A stretch of DNA of 64,000 nt from Candidatus Contubernalis alkalaceticus (GTDB taxonomy: Bacteria; Bacillota; Dethiobacteria; SKNC01): positions 3,302,001 through 3,366,000 of the forward strand of contig NZ_CP054699.1 in assembly GCF_022558445.1 (NCBI RefSeq), read 5' to 3'. Below are positions 33,666 through 43,592 of this stretch, one piece after another. The stretch's first letter is position 1; each line of letters begins with the position of its first letter. Made by a program: the position numbers and the translations under genes. Under the pieces are notes generated by a model. The model saw only the letters and a program-made list of their open reading frames with translations, did no database searches and had not been told where the DNA came from.

Positions 33666-33819
33666 TTTACCGGACTGATTTTTTGTTAAATTAACCTCTT
33701 GAATTCTTCAAGAGGTTAATTTAACAAAAAATACTTTAGTGCTTTAAAGTTGTGGGGGACTGACCCGAGAGGGAGATTCTGGAAATTGCCGCAGGGCAAG
33801 GGCCGGAAACTCCCGGGCA
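33666..33819 (+). repeat. GGGCA-array repeat, full
   Basis: TTTTACCGGACTGATTTT box. Hairpin 33684-33726 (TGTTAAATTAACCTCT with AGAGGTTAATTTAACA), core, right hairpin with CCGGAAACTCCC, ending GGGCA, 8 nt from the galE stop. Confidence 0.93.
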
Positions 33820-33827
33820 TTCTCCAT

Positions 33828-34844
<1,017 letters not shown>

Positions 34845-34891
34845 CTATATGGTTATATACTTCCGGTAAAGCCATATCCCCGGGGCTTTTC

Positions 34892-35704
34892 CTAATCCCT
34901 GCTAAACAAATCCCTGGTATAAACCTTATCCTCTACATCCTTAATTTCATCCGACAGCCTGTTTGCCACAATCACATCTGAAATCTTCTTAAATTCATCA
35001 AAGTCTTTAATAACTCTTGAATTATAAAAATCATCTGAATCCAGGGCAGGCTCGTACACCACAACTTCAATACCCTTTGCCTTGATACGCTTCATAACCC
35101 CTTGTATAGCTGACTCTCTAAAGTTATCAGAATCCATCTTCATGGTCAGTCTATAAATACCTACTACCTTGGGATGCTTGGCTAATATCCTATCTGAAAT
35201 ATGGTCTTTTCTGGTTCTATTGGCATCCACAATAGCTCCCATTATATTATTAGGTACATCTTCATAATTAGCCAGCAGCTGTTTGGTATCTTTAGGAAGA
35301 CAATAACCGCCGTATCCAAAGGAAGGATTGTTATAATGGTTACCAATACGGGTATCAAGACATACCCCTTCTACAATTTGCTGAGTGTTTAATCCCCTAA
35401 CCTCTGCATATGAATCCAGTTCATTAAAAAAAGCTACTCTCATGGCAAGATATGTATTGGCAAATAATTTTATGGCTTCTGCTTCTGTTGAATTGGTAAA
35501 TAACACATCAATATCCTCTTTAATAGCTCCCTGCACTAAAAGATCCGCAAACTTCTTGGCTCTCTGGGATTGTTCTCCCACAATAATCCGGGTAGGATAC
35601 AAGTTATCATATAGCGCTTTTCCTTCTCTTAAGAATTCCGGTGAGAAAATAATGTTTTCTGTTTCAAACCTCTCTCTTATCTTTTCTGTATACCCTACCG
35701 GCAC
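34892..35704 (-). pseudogene. ugd: UDP-glucose 6-dehydrogenase, 5' truncated
   Basis: About 270 residues covering the central and C-terminal domains: [55 protein letters not shown] (with the catalytic Cys), [15 protein letters not shown] and the C-terminal Rossmann part. The N-terminal NAD domain of about 115 residues is missing. The break is at the left edge of an array repeat. Two more fragments of the same gene lie at 42575-42947 and 46911-46958. With the neighbouring galE it was once part of a UDP-sugar pathway. Confidence 0.88.
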
Positions 35705-35818
35705 GGTTGACTTTATTCTTTCACAAAAACACTTTAGCGCTTTAAAGTTGTGGGGGACTGTCCCCGGGAGGGAGATTCTGGAAATTGCCGAAAGGCAAGG
35801 GCCGGAAGCTCCCGGGCA
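35695..35818 (+). repeat. GGGCA-array repeat with ugd flank, first of a perfect tandem pair
   Basis: A 124-bp unit: 27 bp of ugd (CTACCGGCACGGTTGAC...), CACAAAAACACTTTAGCGC core, right hairpin, GGGCA. It is repeated without visible change at 35819-35942. Confidence 0.93.
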
Positions 35819-35942
35819 CTACCGGCACGGTTGACTTTATTCTTTCACAAAAACACTTTAGCGCTTTAAAGTTGTGGGGGACTGTCCCCGGGAGGGAGAT
35901 TCTGGAAATTGCCGAAAGGCAAGGGCCGGAAGCTCCCGGGCA
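35819..35942 (+). repeat. GGGCA-array repeat with ugd flank, second of a perfect tandem pair
   Basis: Exact copy of 35695-35818. The copy starts inside ugd, directly after the first GGGCA. Its end lies 11 nt from the stop codon of the SEC-C gene. Confidence 0.93.
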
Positions 35943-35953
35943 CTAACTAACAA

Positions 35954-37084
35954 CTACTTCCCCAAACAACACTTCTTATATTTCTTCCCGCTGCCACAGG
36001 GGCATGGATCATTTCTGCCAACTTTCTTTTTCGTCTTGAAACTGTAAACCTTTGACTCCTGGCTTCCTTTAAACTCAAAAGGCTCTTTAGGCAGAGGTCT
36101 TAGATGCGGTTTTTCATACTTCTCGAAAATCTCCTGGGGCGTGTGGCCGTGGTTCTCCCACAGTCTGGTGTGATTTGCCAGATCCATTACCAACTGCATT
36201 ACTTCGTTTACTTGCTCTTCACTCTTAAAGTTTACATCCCTGTTATTAAAGATGTCAAAAACTTCATTTATTTGAAAGCCAAATTGGCATATTCCCTGGA
36301 TATCACTGCATATTACTTCAGCTTTATAATCATCACCATCAAGAAGGTTCTCAGCTATATAATCTTTTAAAGCATTGTACTGCTCAGTAACTTCAAAGTA
36401 TAGTTCATCTTTATATTTTAGAAGCTCTTCTTTCTCCGGGATGTAATAGGGCTTCCCTTTACTTTGCTTTAACTGCTCATCAAAATCACGAAACTCCAGA
36501 ATTGATTCAGCAACAAAATAGTCTTTATGTATCTCGACGAAGTTATCTTTTAGTTCCTTGAGAGCTTCCTTCATAATATTGCTGACAGCCTGTCCATCAA
36601 CCTTATCTTCATTTTGTGAGTTGTAAATCTCAACCACCTTATCTTTATGGACTATGCCATACAGGTGAGTTAGAGATATTGCATAGTCTATAACTAGTTG
36701 TTTGTTCATAGGTTCTCCTTCTGATGACACTTCTTCAGCAGCTAACCGTATCTTAGCCTCATTAACTGCCATTTCATGGGTCCTCTTATTTTCTAAGTTA
36801 CTGCTTATCTTAATGAGTTCATTCCTTTTCAGCTTACCAATATAATTATCCACCAGCTCTTGATACTCCTGGTCATTTAGCAAGGATTTATAATAATTAG
36901 CCCGGCGAGCTTGCTTGTCTAGTATCTGTCCTATTCTACTATTAGATAGGCAATACTGAGCAGCAATCTCTTTATAGGTCATGCCCTGTAGGAACAGTTT
37001 AACCATCTCTTTATTCTTTTTGTTTCCAGTTAAAATATCTGTATTGATACCTTCAAAGGCAGCAAGTTTTTCTTTTTTATTCAA
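35954..37084 (-). CDS. SEC-C motif protein with N-terminal helix-turn-helix
   Basis: 376 residues. The N-terminal domain (about 1-125) includes a sigma-like helix-turn-helix ([20 protein letters not shown]). The body (from about 127, [18 protein letters not shown]) and the C-terminal zinc motif [19 protein letters not shown] match the 255-residue paralogue at 22655-23422. A transcription-related or nucleic-acid-linked role is suggested by the extra domain, nothing more. The gene looks intact. Confidence 0.83.
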   Translation of the reverse strand: MNKKEKLAAFEGINTDILTGNKKNKEMVKLFLQGMTYKEIAAQYCLSNSRIGQILDKQARRANYYKSLLNDQEYQELVDNYIGKLKRNELIKISSNLENKRTHEMAVNEAKIRLAAEEVSSEGEPMNKQLVIDYAISLTHLYGIVHKDKVVEIYNSQNEDKVDGQAVSNIMKEALKELKDNFVEIHKDYFVAESILEFRDFDEQLKQSKGKPYYIPEKEELLKYKDELYFEVTEQYNALKDYIAENLLDGDDYKAEVICSDIQGICQFGFQINEVFDIFNNRDVNFKSEEQVNEVMQLVMDLANHTRLWENHGHTPQEIFEKYEKPHLRPLPKEPFEFKGSQESKVYSFKTKKKVGRNDPCPCGSGKKYKKCCLGK

Positions 37085-37279
37085 TGATTTGGCTCCTCTC
37101 AGGCAATAGTTCTCTTACCCCTCATGTCCACACTCATACCTCAAGCAAATCCAACAGCATTACCACTATACCTAGTCACCTCGCCACCTAGCCTTTAGTT
37201 ACTTCTTTGCTTTTGTTGGGTCGGAGTGTGCATTCGGGGAGGTCTACGGGGCTACTCCTCCTAATTGGAAAAATTTGCC
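37085..37279. other. Intergenic region upstream of the SEC-C gene
   Basis: No gene, repeat or clear promoter recognised, apart from a stretch GGTCGGAGTGTGCATTCGGG of unknown origin. Confidence 0.3.
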
Positions 37280-37336
37280 CGGGACAGACCCCTTCTGGGA
37301 GATTCTGGAGGCTTGCCCGGAAGAATCTCCCGAGCA
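37280..37336 (+). repeat. GGGCA-array repeat, right half
   Basis: GGGACAGACCCC, GGGAGATTCTGG, GGAAGAATCTCCC, ending GAGCA. Confidence 0.85.
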
Positions 37337-37444
37337 CTTATGGCGTTTTATCTTTTAGGGTTTAAATGATATGTAGCCTCGGATTTTATGCTTAAAAGAT
37401 GTCCACAAGCTTGTCGTTAGGGGAAAGTTCACAAGCACTAAAAT

Positions 37445-37563
37445 GGCCGCTCTTAACCAGCGGCCTGCATAAAATTACTTTAATGCTTTAAAGTGCTGTG
37501 GGACTGTCCCCGGGAGGGAGATTCTGGAAATTGCCAGGGGCAAGGGCCGGAAGCTCCCGGGCA
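37445..37563 (+). repeat. GGGCA-array repeat, GGCCGCT hairpin subtype
   Basis: The left hairpin here is GGCCGCTCTTAACCAGCGGCC (37445-37465), unlike the CTCTTGAA type. Core TTACTTTAATGCTTTAAAGT, GTGGGACTGTCCCC, right hairpin, ending GGGCA. The same subtype is at 39148-39252. Confidence 0.9.
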
Positions 37564-37587
37564 TTTTATATTTTACATAATGTTTGT

Positions 37588-37639
37588 TGCTGGACTTATT
37601 AAAAAATCCTCTTGAACCGCTGGAAGAATCTCCCGGGCA
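37588..37639 (+). repeat. Internally deleted GGGCA-array repeat
   Basis: GCTGGACTTATTAAAAAATCC and CTCTTGAA (left arm only), joined directly to GCTGGAAGAATCTCCCGGGCA. Core and loop are deleted. Confidence 0.85.
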
Positions 37640-37709
37640 GAAATTACCAGAGCAATTTCTGTAATAGGACAATCCTTCACTCAAATATTTTTAACTAGGG
37701 GGTGTCCGT

Positions 37710-38384
37710 ATGTCCGATGAAATATCTCTTTCAGATTTAAATCTTGAAAAAGATATGGAAAAACAAGTTAAAAGTATTATCCTGTTGGTTGACGATAAAG
37801 TTGTATCTGAATTTGGACTTAACGGTCCATCAATTGTAAAAATACCTGGAACAACAATTTCAATCGTAAATGAAAAGCAAAAAACAAAACAAAAAACAAA
37901 ACAAAAAACACAAAAAAATAAAAAGAAACAGCATCCACCGCCAAGCATTAGAAAAAAAATAGAGTCAACTGGCCTTGCACAAGAAATTAAAGATTATATA
38001 ATCAACGACTTAAAAAATAATATAAATAATTATCATGCCAATGATATTGTAAAAACCTGTCTTGATACAGAGGCTTCAAATCTAAGTATACAATCTCAAA
38101 AAGAACTTGTAAATAAATGTATAAAAAACAGATCCTTCATCAAGCAAAATAATTTTGAAGAAAGCTCTACTTTACTTATTAAGGAAGGGAGTATAAACCA
38201 TGTCTACATTGAAGCCTGGTATAACGGCCTGATAAGAGTCCTCGAAAATACCTGTGAAAAATTGGCTGTGACCAATCAAGTCTATCATTCGCTCAATAAG
38301 GAACAAAAACAGGATCTTACCTCGGTATTAAACAAGGTGAAAGTTTGTATTAACAAGGCTGTACTTTTATTGAAAAAGGAATAA
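37710..38384 (+). CDS. Hypothetical protein with Lys/Gln-rich linker
   Basis: 224 residues, unrecognised. An N-terminal region of about 55 residues (MSDEISLSDLNLEKDMEKQV) is joined by a low-complexity linker (KQKTKQKTKQKTQKNKKK, about 57-75) to a helical C-terminal domain (about 80-224). AGGGGG lies 8 nt before the ATG. The leader with its small hairpin (AGAAATTACCAGAGCAATTTCT) is copied at 21220-21283. Single plus-strand gene, no membrane segment or signal peptide. No function proposed. Confidence 0.6.
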   Translation: MSDEISLSDLNLEKDMEKQVKSIILLVDDKVVSEFGLNGPSIVKIPGTTISIVNEKQKTKQKTKQKTQKNKKKQHPPPSIRKKIESTGLAQEIKDYIINDLKNNINNYHANDIVKTCLDTEASNLSIQSQKELVNKCIKNRSFIKQNNFEESSTLLIKEGSINHVYIEAWYNGLIRVLENTCEKLAVTNQVYHSLNKEQKQDLTSVLNKVKVCINKAVLLLKKE

Positions 38385-38534
38385 AACATAATATGACATA
38401 CAAAATCTTACCAAATATTAAACCAAAAGCCAACAATTTAACCATCCAATATTGTAATTCCTTTATTAAAGTCTAAAATGCTCTTACTCATGAAAGGTAA
38501 TTAATTTCCCTGTAAGTAGATGCAAATCAGTTCT

Positions 38535-38691
38535 GTATTTCACTTATCCATATCCTTATCTATCCTACGTTTATCATCACTTTCCTGCCCCTGAACCTTC
38601 GGATTTAGTCCAGGTTTATAAATCTTTACTGGATTAAGGCCATTATAAAATGTCTCAAACCGGTATTTACGCTTTCCAGGATTCCAGTGGT
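38535..38691. other. Segment shared with 6318-6455
   Basis: Homologous to the stretch downstream of the MFS operon and placed just before a reverse transcriptase fragment. Probably debris of a group II intron; no intact gene. Confidence 0.4.
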
Positions 38692-38832
38692 TAATGAAGC
38701 AGCGAGGAGAGATAAAACCCTTCGCTTTAACAACCTGATGCACCACATCAGCGTCGACCTGCTCCGGAAGGCATATGAAGCACTAAAGAAGAAAGCAGCA
38801 CTGTCCAATGGATGTGGTTTTTGTGGGTAACC
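38692..38832 (+). pseudogene. Third group II intron reverse transcriptase fragment
   Basis: The plus strand reads NEAARRDKTLRFNNLMHHIS then VDLLRKAYEALKKKAA and soon a stop. This matches the start of another class of group II intron reverse transcriptase (the region before PGVDG). Only about 45 codons remain, opposite in strand to the other introns. Confidence 0.65.
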
Positions 38833-39003
38833 TCACAGAGGTTATCCAGCAAAATCCATATCCCGGCATATCCATAACCATAAAAAAACTGGAGTCAAGG
38901 CGACAACTTACTCAAGCAGTTTCCTTTTTTAAATATTATTAAATGTAAAACAGCCAAAAGGGCTGTTTATTAGCAATCGTTTAAAACCTTTAAAAAAACC
39001 ACA

Positions 39004-39093
39004 ACACTTTGGTGCTTTAAAGTTGTGGGGGACTGGCCCCGGGAGGGAGATTCTGGAAATTGCCGGGGGCAAGGGTCGGAAGCTCCCCGGGCA
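39004..39093 (+). repeat. GGGCA-array repeat
   Basis: ACACTTTGGTGCTTTAAAGT, GGGGGACTGGCCCC, right hairpin, ending CCCCGGGCA. Confidence 0.9.
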
Positions 39094-39147
39094 TTTCCGG
39101 CAGGGCAAGCCGTCTTTTTCATAGATTATACAATTTTTAGGCAATAT

Positions 39148-39252
39148 CAGCGGCCCGCATAAAAACACTTTAATGCTTTAAAGTGCTGGGGGACTGTCCC
39201 CGAGAGGGAGATTCTGGAAATTGCCAAGGGCAAGGACCGGAAGCTCCCGGCA
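39148..39252 (+). repeat. GGGCA-array repeat, CGGCCCG-leader subtype
   Basis: CAGCGGCCCGCAT, CACTTTAATGCTTTAAAGT, GCTGGGGGACTGTCCCC, right hairpin, ending CCCGGCA. The very next bases are the stop codon of the membrane protein gene. Confidence 0.92.
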
Positions 39253-40047
39253 TTAATATTTTTTATTACTATCTATCTTATCTGCACTATCTCTTAAAAA
39301 TCCTGCAATTTGTTTTTTTAAAGAATCGATAGGTACTAACTCCCATGAGCTTACCAAACAGATTAATTGATTGCCTGCACTGATAGCAACCATGGTAAAA
39401 GAAATATTTCTCAACCAATAATCTGAAATTATTAATATAGATAGCACATTAAAAAGCCCTAATATTATTAAATAACTTAACCCAATTAACATTATTTCTT
39501 TTATCCTTATAAAAAGACCCTTTTTAGTCGAGGAACTTAATACTTCATCTGCTAGATTTCCTAATAATAAAAATAATACCACAGTTAATGGGACTGCAAA
39601 GAAAATATTTACTGGACCAAATATCCATGAAAGAAGTGCTCCTAGCAATATACCTAGGCCAGATAATTTAGGGTTGCTTATAAACAATTCGATTTGTATT
39701 TTTAAGACTTCTAAAAACTCAACCGGGGTAGGAGTTAATGATGCACAAGCCACTCTCTGGACACTCCGTTTCAATAGCTTTTCTCGTTTCATTTTATGCT
39801 TACGCTTACTAGGTATTGCTTCCTTTTTAAAAATTTCATTTTCCCAATCCGGAAGATGGTCTAATATATTACTTGGAGAATATAAATTTTGAATCATAAA
39901 ATCGAGTAATTTCTTACGATCACTTTTTGACATATAAGAGTGCAAATGATCAATCTCTTTTTCTAAATGTGCTTCTATTAATCGTATTGGTTGAAAATTT
40001 TCTTTAACGGGCTTTCCATCCCAAAACGCATTGTTGTTACCTTTCAT
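39253..40047 (-). CDS. Membrane protein with holin-like C-terminal part
   Basis: 264 residues, unrecognised as a whole. A charged cytosolic N-terminal half (about 1-120; a basic KRKHKMKREKLLKR stretch near 80-95) is followed by four or five membrane segments (about 128-148, 150-170, 186-206, 215-240). The segment spacing around SGLGILLGALLSWIFGPVNI recalls phage-holin-like proteins. The stop codon touches the array repeat. It starts 2 nt behind the partner gene, so the two form one unit. A soluble protein coupled to a small membrane effector is a layout seen in abortive-infection systems. Confidence 0.6.
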   Translation of the reverse strand: MKGNNNAFWDGKPVKENFQPIRLIEAHLEKEIDHLHSYMSKSDRKKLLDFMIQNLYSPSNILDHLPDWENEIFKKEAIPSKRKHKMKREKLLKRSVQRVACASLTPTPVEFLEVLKIQIELFISNPKLSGLGILLGALLSWIFGPVNIFFAVPLTVVLFLLLGNLADEVLSSSTKKGLFIRIKEIMLIGLSYLIILGLFNVLSILIISDYWLRNISFTMVAISAGNQLICLVSSWELVPIDSLKKQIAGFLRDSADKIDSNKKY

Positions 40048-40049
40048 CT

Positions 40050-40691
40050 TTATAACCCCTTAAAAACTTTATTTATTATGACGTCCACTTTTTCAAACAA
40101 TAACCTATGAGTTGAAATTACTTCTTTTATATCTAAAGGTTCTTGTATGTTGATTTTCAGCTTAACTTCTTTAGTATTTGTTAATTCATTAAAACTCTCA
40201 GGTTCAATCGAAAGAATTAAATTATATTTATCCTCATTTACATAAATGTTAAAATTTATGGATGATAAATTTTTATTAAATATAGATAAAATCTCCTCTA
40301 TTACCTGATTATCAGTTATAAATAACTTAACTTTTTTATCAAAAATAAGCTGTATGCTTGTACCTATCTCGTAATCGATACCCTCAGTATCTACTATGAA
40401 AAATTTTAATTTATTGTACCATTCTTTAATTTCTTTCTCAAATCTGTCAATACTTAATGTTGTATTTTCAATAGTAACCTTCATACTAAATGATGTTAAT
40501 AAGTATGTACAATTTCCTTTTTTATCACTAAATATATGAAACTCAGTGGAATCATCTATGTTATAATATTTATAATTAGAAAATACTTTCTTTTCTTTCA
40601 AAATAAAATCCGACAATTTTTTTTTATCTATATTACTGTTTTCATTAAAATTTACATTAAAAAAATAACTTATAATAGTTTTAGAGAGCAC
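40050..40691 (-). CDS. Hypothetical protein, first gene of a two-gene cassette
   Basis: 213 residues, beta-rich, AT-rich codons, no signal peptide or membrane segment, no motif I recognise (MLSKTIISYFFNVNFNENSN at the start). It resembles neither known toxins nor phage proteins by eye. It is followed after 2 nt by the membrane protein gene, so the two probably act together. Confidence 0.6.
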   Translation of the reverse strand: MLSKTIISYFFNVNFNENSNIDKKKLSDFILKEKKVFSNYKYYNIDDSTEFHIFSDKKGNCTYLLTSFSMKVTIENTTLSIDRFEKEIKEWYNKLKFFIVDTEGIDYEIGTSIQLIFDKKVKLFITDNQVIEEILSIFNKNLSSINFNIYVNEDKYNLILSIEPESFNELTNTKEVKLKINIQEPLDIKEVISTHRLLFEKVDVIINKVFKGL

Positions 40692-40802
40692 TGTTACATT
40701 CCTCCAATAATGTTGTAATACATATAATTCTACTAAAATCTCTCAATTCCTTCTTTTCTTCTTTATTACGCCACGTTCAGAAACTCTGGATGGTTTCAGT
40801 GT

Positions 40803-40820
40803 AAAAAAATCTTCCGGGCA
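40803..40820 (+). repeat. GGGCA-array repeat, right end remnant
   Basis: AAAAAAATCTTCCGGGCA; only the last arm is left, followed 14 nt later by the stop of the wecB fragment. Confidence 0.65.
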
Positions 40821-40834
40821 TAACAAAACTTTCA

Positions 40835-41040
40835 TTATCTACGATAATGTTTTAGCAGGGCTTTCACAATCCTGTCTGACGCCTTTCCATCACCATAAGG
40901 ATTTACAGCTTTCGCTATTTTCTCATATTCCCCCTTATTAATCAAAAACTACTCTGTCATATTATAAATTATTTTCCTGTCGACCCCAGCTAACTTAACT
41001 GTTCCAGCATGAACAGCCTCCGTCCTCTCACTTAGTAAAT
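40835..41040 (-). pseudogene. wecB: UDP-GlcNAc 2-epimerase, 3' fragment
   Basis: The minus strand reads LSERTEAVHAGTVKLAGVDR, KIIYNMTE, a TAG, then in the same frame FLINKGEYEKIAKAVNPYGD and GKASDRIVKALLKHYRR. This is the C-terminal end of a WecB/MnaA-type epimerase, including the ERTEAxxAGTxKL loop, with one nonsense codon. Everything before LSERTE is lost. Confidence 0.8.
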
Positions 41041-41139
41041 GAAAAATAAATACTTTTTTTACCAAGGTTGGGAAAGATGACACTAAAGCTTCATCAAATA
41101 ACTCAATAAACAATTTCATAAAAAAACCCTTTCTATAAA

Positions 41140-41404
41140 ACATACTTTAGGGCTTTAAAGTTGTGGGAACTGGGGCCTTTTATTCAATAAAGTTTTGGGG
41201 GACCAGGGCTTAACCCCTTACAGAAAATTCTAGAATTAATAAGGGCAGGGGTTGAAAACTCCAAGGGCGATTATTACTCTTATTATACAAGATACTGACA
41301 AGCAATAAAATCATACGTTTCATTTAAATATAGTTGTAGGAGACTGAACTCTAAAAAAATATTTAAATAAATTATCAAGGACAAACACCCTAATCTCCAG
41401 GGCA
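41140..41404 (+). repeat. Two degenerate GGGCA-array repeats
   Basis: ATACTTTAGGGCTTTAAAGT, TGTGGGAACTGGGGCC and a decayed arm to about 41270. A second weak copy follows (AGTTGTAGGAGACTGAAC, ending AATCTCCAGGGCA at 41404). The end is 4 nt from the stop codon of the NERD gene. Confidence 0.65.
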
Positions 41405-41408
41405 TCGT

Positions 41409-42482
41409 TCACCTAAAATCACTCAGTATCTGCAATATCTTCTCCCCATATTTTTCAACTTTCACCTCTCCAAATCCAGCGACACTCAATAAAGCTTCCC
41501 TAGATTCAGGCATTTTATCAATTAAGTCCATCATCTGCTTATCATTAAAAATATAGTAAGGCTTAATATTCTCTTCTTTGCATTTTTCCAGTCGAAATGT
41601 TTTAAGATTTTTTACTAATTGCTCATGATCACTAGTAGATTTGATTTTTACTGACTGCTCTTTTTTATTAAAATACTTTTTAGTTGCTTTTTGTTTTTCT
41701 ACATGAGTCTTTTCACTAACCCTGGGGATACTACTAACAATCTCTTCATATTTCTTGGCATAATCCGCTTGATTAGGTGTATGTAATGTCAAAAGGCCTT
41801 CTGCAGACTCTTTCATATCTTTATCATTAAAAACCGGCTGCTTAGAATTATTATAAACATCCTTAATGTATTGATTTAATTGATCCGCGCGAATCACCAT
41901 TTGTCTGATTTCTTTTTTGGCATATCCTGCATTCAATACGGTTTTCGGATTGGCCAGTACCACAATGGACTTATAGTTTTCATAAAAAAATTTATCAAAC
42001 ATAATTTTTAAGATTTTATTGGACTTTTTCTCTTTCTTTATCTGTCTAAGAATCTCTAAATGTCTTTGATTTTGAGTAATGGGAGAATAAATGCCTTCTC
42101 TTATGCGTTTACCATACAGTTCATAGCTTCTTATAAAATTTCCTTCATTATCTATTTCAATATTACCGATAAGATTCTTACATTCAATAACAAAGGTAAT
42201 TTTCCGGGTTACCACTATGTAATCTATTTGTGCGGACAATTCCCCTGTGTTAAAATGAATATCACGCAGGATATACATGGGCATACCACTATTTTTCAAC
42301 TCAAAGGCAATGTTATTTTCACCAAATTCTCCAATTGACGCAAACTTAATTTCCCGATCTATTTTTTCTTTCACTGTTCCCGATGTTTTTGCCTGTAAAG
42401 CTTTTAATTTAGCAATGTATTCTACCGTATCACTTTCTTCTTTAAGAAACACCGGTTTATCCAACCTATCAAATAACCCCAT
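41409..42482 (-). CDS. NERD nuclease-related protein with C-terminal HRDC-like domain
   Basis: 357 residues from MGLFDRLDKPVF, the start shared by two truncated copies; an upstream in-frame ATG at 42506 is less likely. The NERD domain (about 50-165) shows GEFGENNIAFELKN, QIDYIVVTRKITFVIECKNL (D...ExK of the PD-(D/E)XK type) and GIYSPITQNQRHL. The last 70 residues (KPYYIFNDKQMMDLIDKMPE, AGFGEVKVEKYGEKIL) form an HRDC-like domain as in RecQ. A DNA-processing or defence role is likely. Confidence 0.85.
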   Translation of the reverse strand: MGLFDRLDKPVFLKEESDTVEYIAKLKALQAKTSGTVKEKIDREIKFASIGEFGENNIAFELKNSGMPMYILRDIHFNTGELSAQIDYIVVTRKITFVIECKNLIGNIEIDNEGNFIRSYELYGKRIREGIYSPITQNQRHLEILRQIKKEKKSNKILKIMFDKFFYENYKSIVVLANPKTVLNAGYAKKEIRQMVIRADQLNQYIKDVYNNSKQPVFNDKDMKESAEGLLTLHTPNQADYAKKYEEIVSSIPRVSEKTHVEKQKATKKYFNKKEQSVKIKSTSDHEQLVKNLKTFRLEKCKEENIKPYYIFNDKQMMDLIDKMPESREALLSVAGFGEVKVEKYGEKILQILSDFR

Positions 42483-42574
42483 TTTTACCCCCTCATTAAT
42501 TCCCAAATCTTCTTTACATAATCCAATATTGAACTATCGGTCACAGCATGAGGCCACATATCGCCAGGTTTTCT

Positions 42575-42947
42575 CTAATCCCTGCTAAACAAATCCCTGG
42601 TATAAACCTTATCCTCTACATCCTTAATTTCATCCGACAGCCTGTTTGCCACAATCACATCTGAAATCTTCTTAAATTCATCAAAGTCTTTAATTACTCT
42701 TGAATTATAAAAATCATCTGAATCCAGGGCAGGCTCGTACACCACAACTTCAATACCCTTTGCCTTGATACGCTTCATAACCCCTTGTATGGCTGACTGT
42801 CTAAAGTTATCAGAATCCATCTTCATGGTCAGTCTATAGATACCTACTACCTTGGGTTGCTTGGCTAATATCCTATCTGAAATATGATCTTTTCTGGTTC
42901 TATTGGCATCCACAATGGCTCCCATAATATTATTAGGTACATCTTCA
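42575..42947 (-). pseudogene. ugd: ugd, 3' fragment (second copy)
   Basis: About 120 codons of the C-terminal end, from [20 protein letters not shown] to the stop, nearly identical to 34892-35260. The 5' side passes into an array repeat within ATGAAGATGTACC, without spacer. Confidence 0.88.
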
Positions 42948-43022
42948 TAAAGTTGTGGGGGACTGTCCCCGAGAGGGAGATTCTGGAAATTGCCGGGGGC
43001 AAGGGCCGGAAACTCCCGGGCA
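42948..43022 (+). repeat. GGGCA-array repeat, left-truncated, joined to ugd
   Basis: Starts AAAGTTGTGGGGGACTG right at the broken ugd and ends GGGCA with a complete right hairpin. Confidence 0.92.
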
Positions 43023-43116
43023 CTTACTTACTCTACATCTCAAATCATTACGCATCTCTACCATATCTTCTATCTTCATATCTGCTTTCCACCCCAAGTT
43101 TTTTCAGCCTTGCTTG
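43023..43116 (-). pseudogene. Epimerase 3' fragment
   Basis: The minus strand reads, with one frame change, SKAEKLGWKADMKIEDMVEM then RNDLR. This is the usual C-terminus of a GalE/RmlB-type sugar-nucleotide epimerase. It lies between two array repeats. Confidence 0.5.
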
Positions 43117-43185
43117 TAAAGTTGTGGGGGACTGATCCCGAGAGGTAGTTTATGGAAATTTCCTGGGGCAATAGCCGGAATCTCC
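43117..43185 (+). repeat. GGGCA-array repeat, diverged, end lost
   Basis: AAAGTTGTGGGGGACTGATC, decayed stem, CCGGAATCTCC without GGGCA. Confidence 0.75.
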
Positions 43186-43246
43186 ATTCTCTCTAAGCAT
43201 TACTCGCAGCAGCCTTGACGTCTGCTCAGAAAACTCCCAGAAAGTT

Positions 43247-43501
43247 TTAATAAAGTTCATAATCCTGTGAATCATCACTCTCTTCTATAATACATGTGAA
43301 ACATCCATTAAAACCAGAGAATGCACTTCCTATAGCCCATATTGGCTGGCCACAAATATTACAAGATGCTCCTTTTTTCTTGCTGTCAAGGACAGTCTTT
43401 AATACTCTCTTTACATCATTGATATTGCTATCAGAATTATGCTTAACATGTTTTTTAGCATATTTATCAACAAATATACGATTCACTACTACCTCCTGCA
43501 T
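43247..43501 (-). CDS. Small four-cysteine protein, probable zinc binder
   Basis: 84 residues. A lysine-rich N-terminal half (KYAKKHVKHNSDSN) and a CNICGQPIWAIGSAF, then GFNGCFTC pattern, two CxxC-like pairs that could hold one zinc. Acidic tail (EESDDSQDYE). Not recognised. It exists in three versions: this intact one, a 5' scrap at 46664-46738 and a decayed full-length copy at 47588-47826. It has been multiplied with the repeats. Confidence 0.6.
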   Translation of the reverse strand: MQEVVVNRIFVDKYAKKHVKHNSDSNINDVKRVLKTVLDSKKKGASCNICGQPIWAIGSAFSGFNGCFTCIIEESDDSQDYELY

Positions 43502-43542
43502 CTATTTTTCATTTGTAACGGACTACCTTAAGCAAAACACAA

Positions 43543-43592
43543 AATACTTTAGTGCTTTAAAGTTATGGGGGACTGTCCCAGAGGCAGACTTA
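43543..43592 (+). repeat. GGGCA-array repeat, right hairpin lost
   Basis: AATACTTTAGTGCTTTAAAG, TATGGGGGACTGTCCC, then AGAGGCAGACTTA joining the NERD fragment. Confidence 0.85.
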
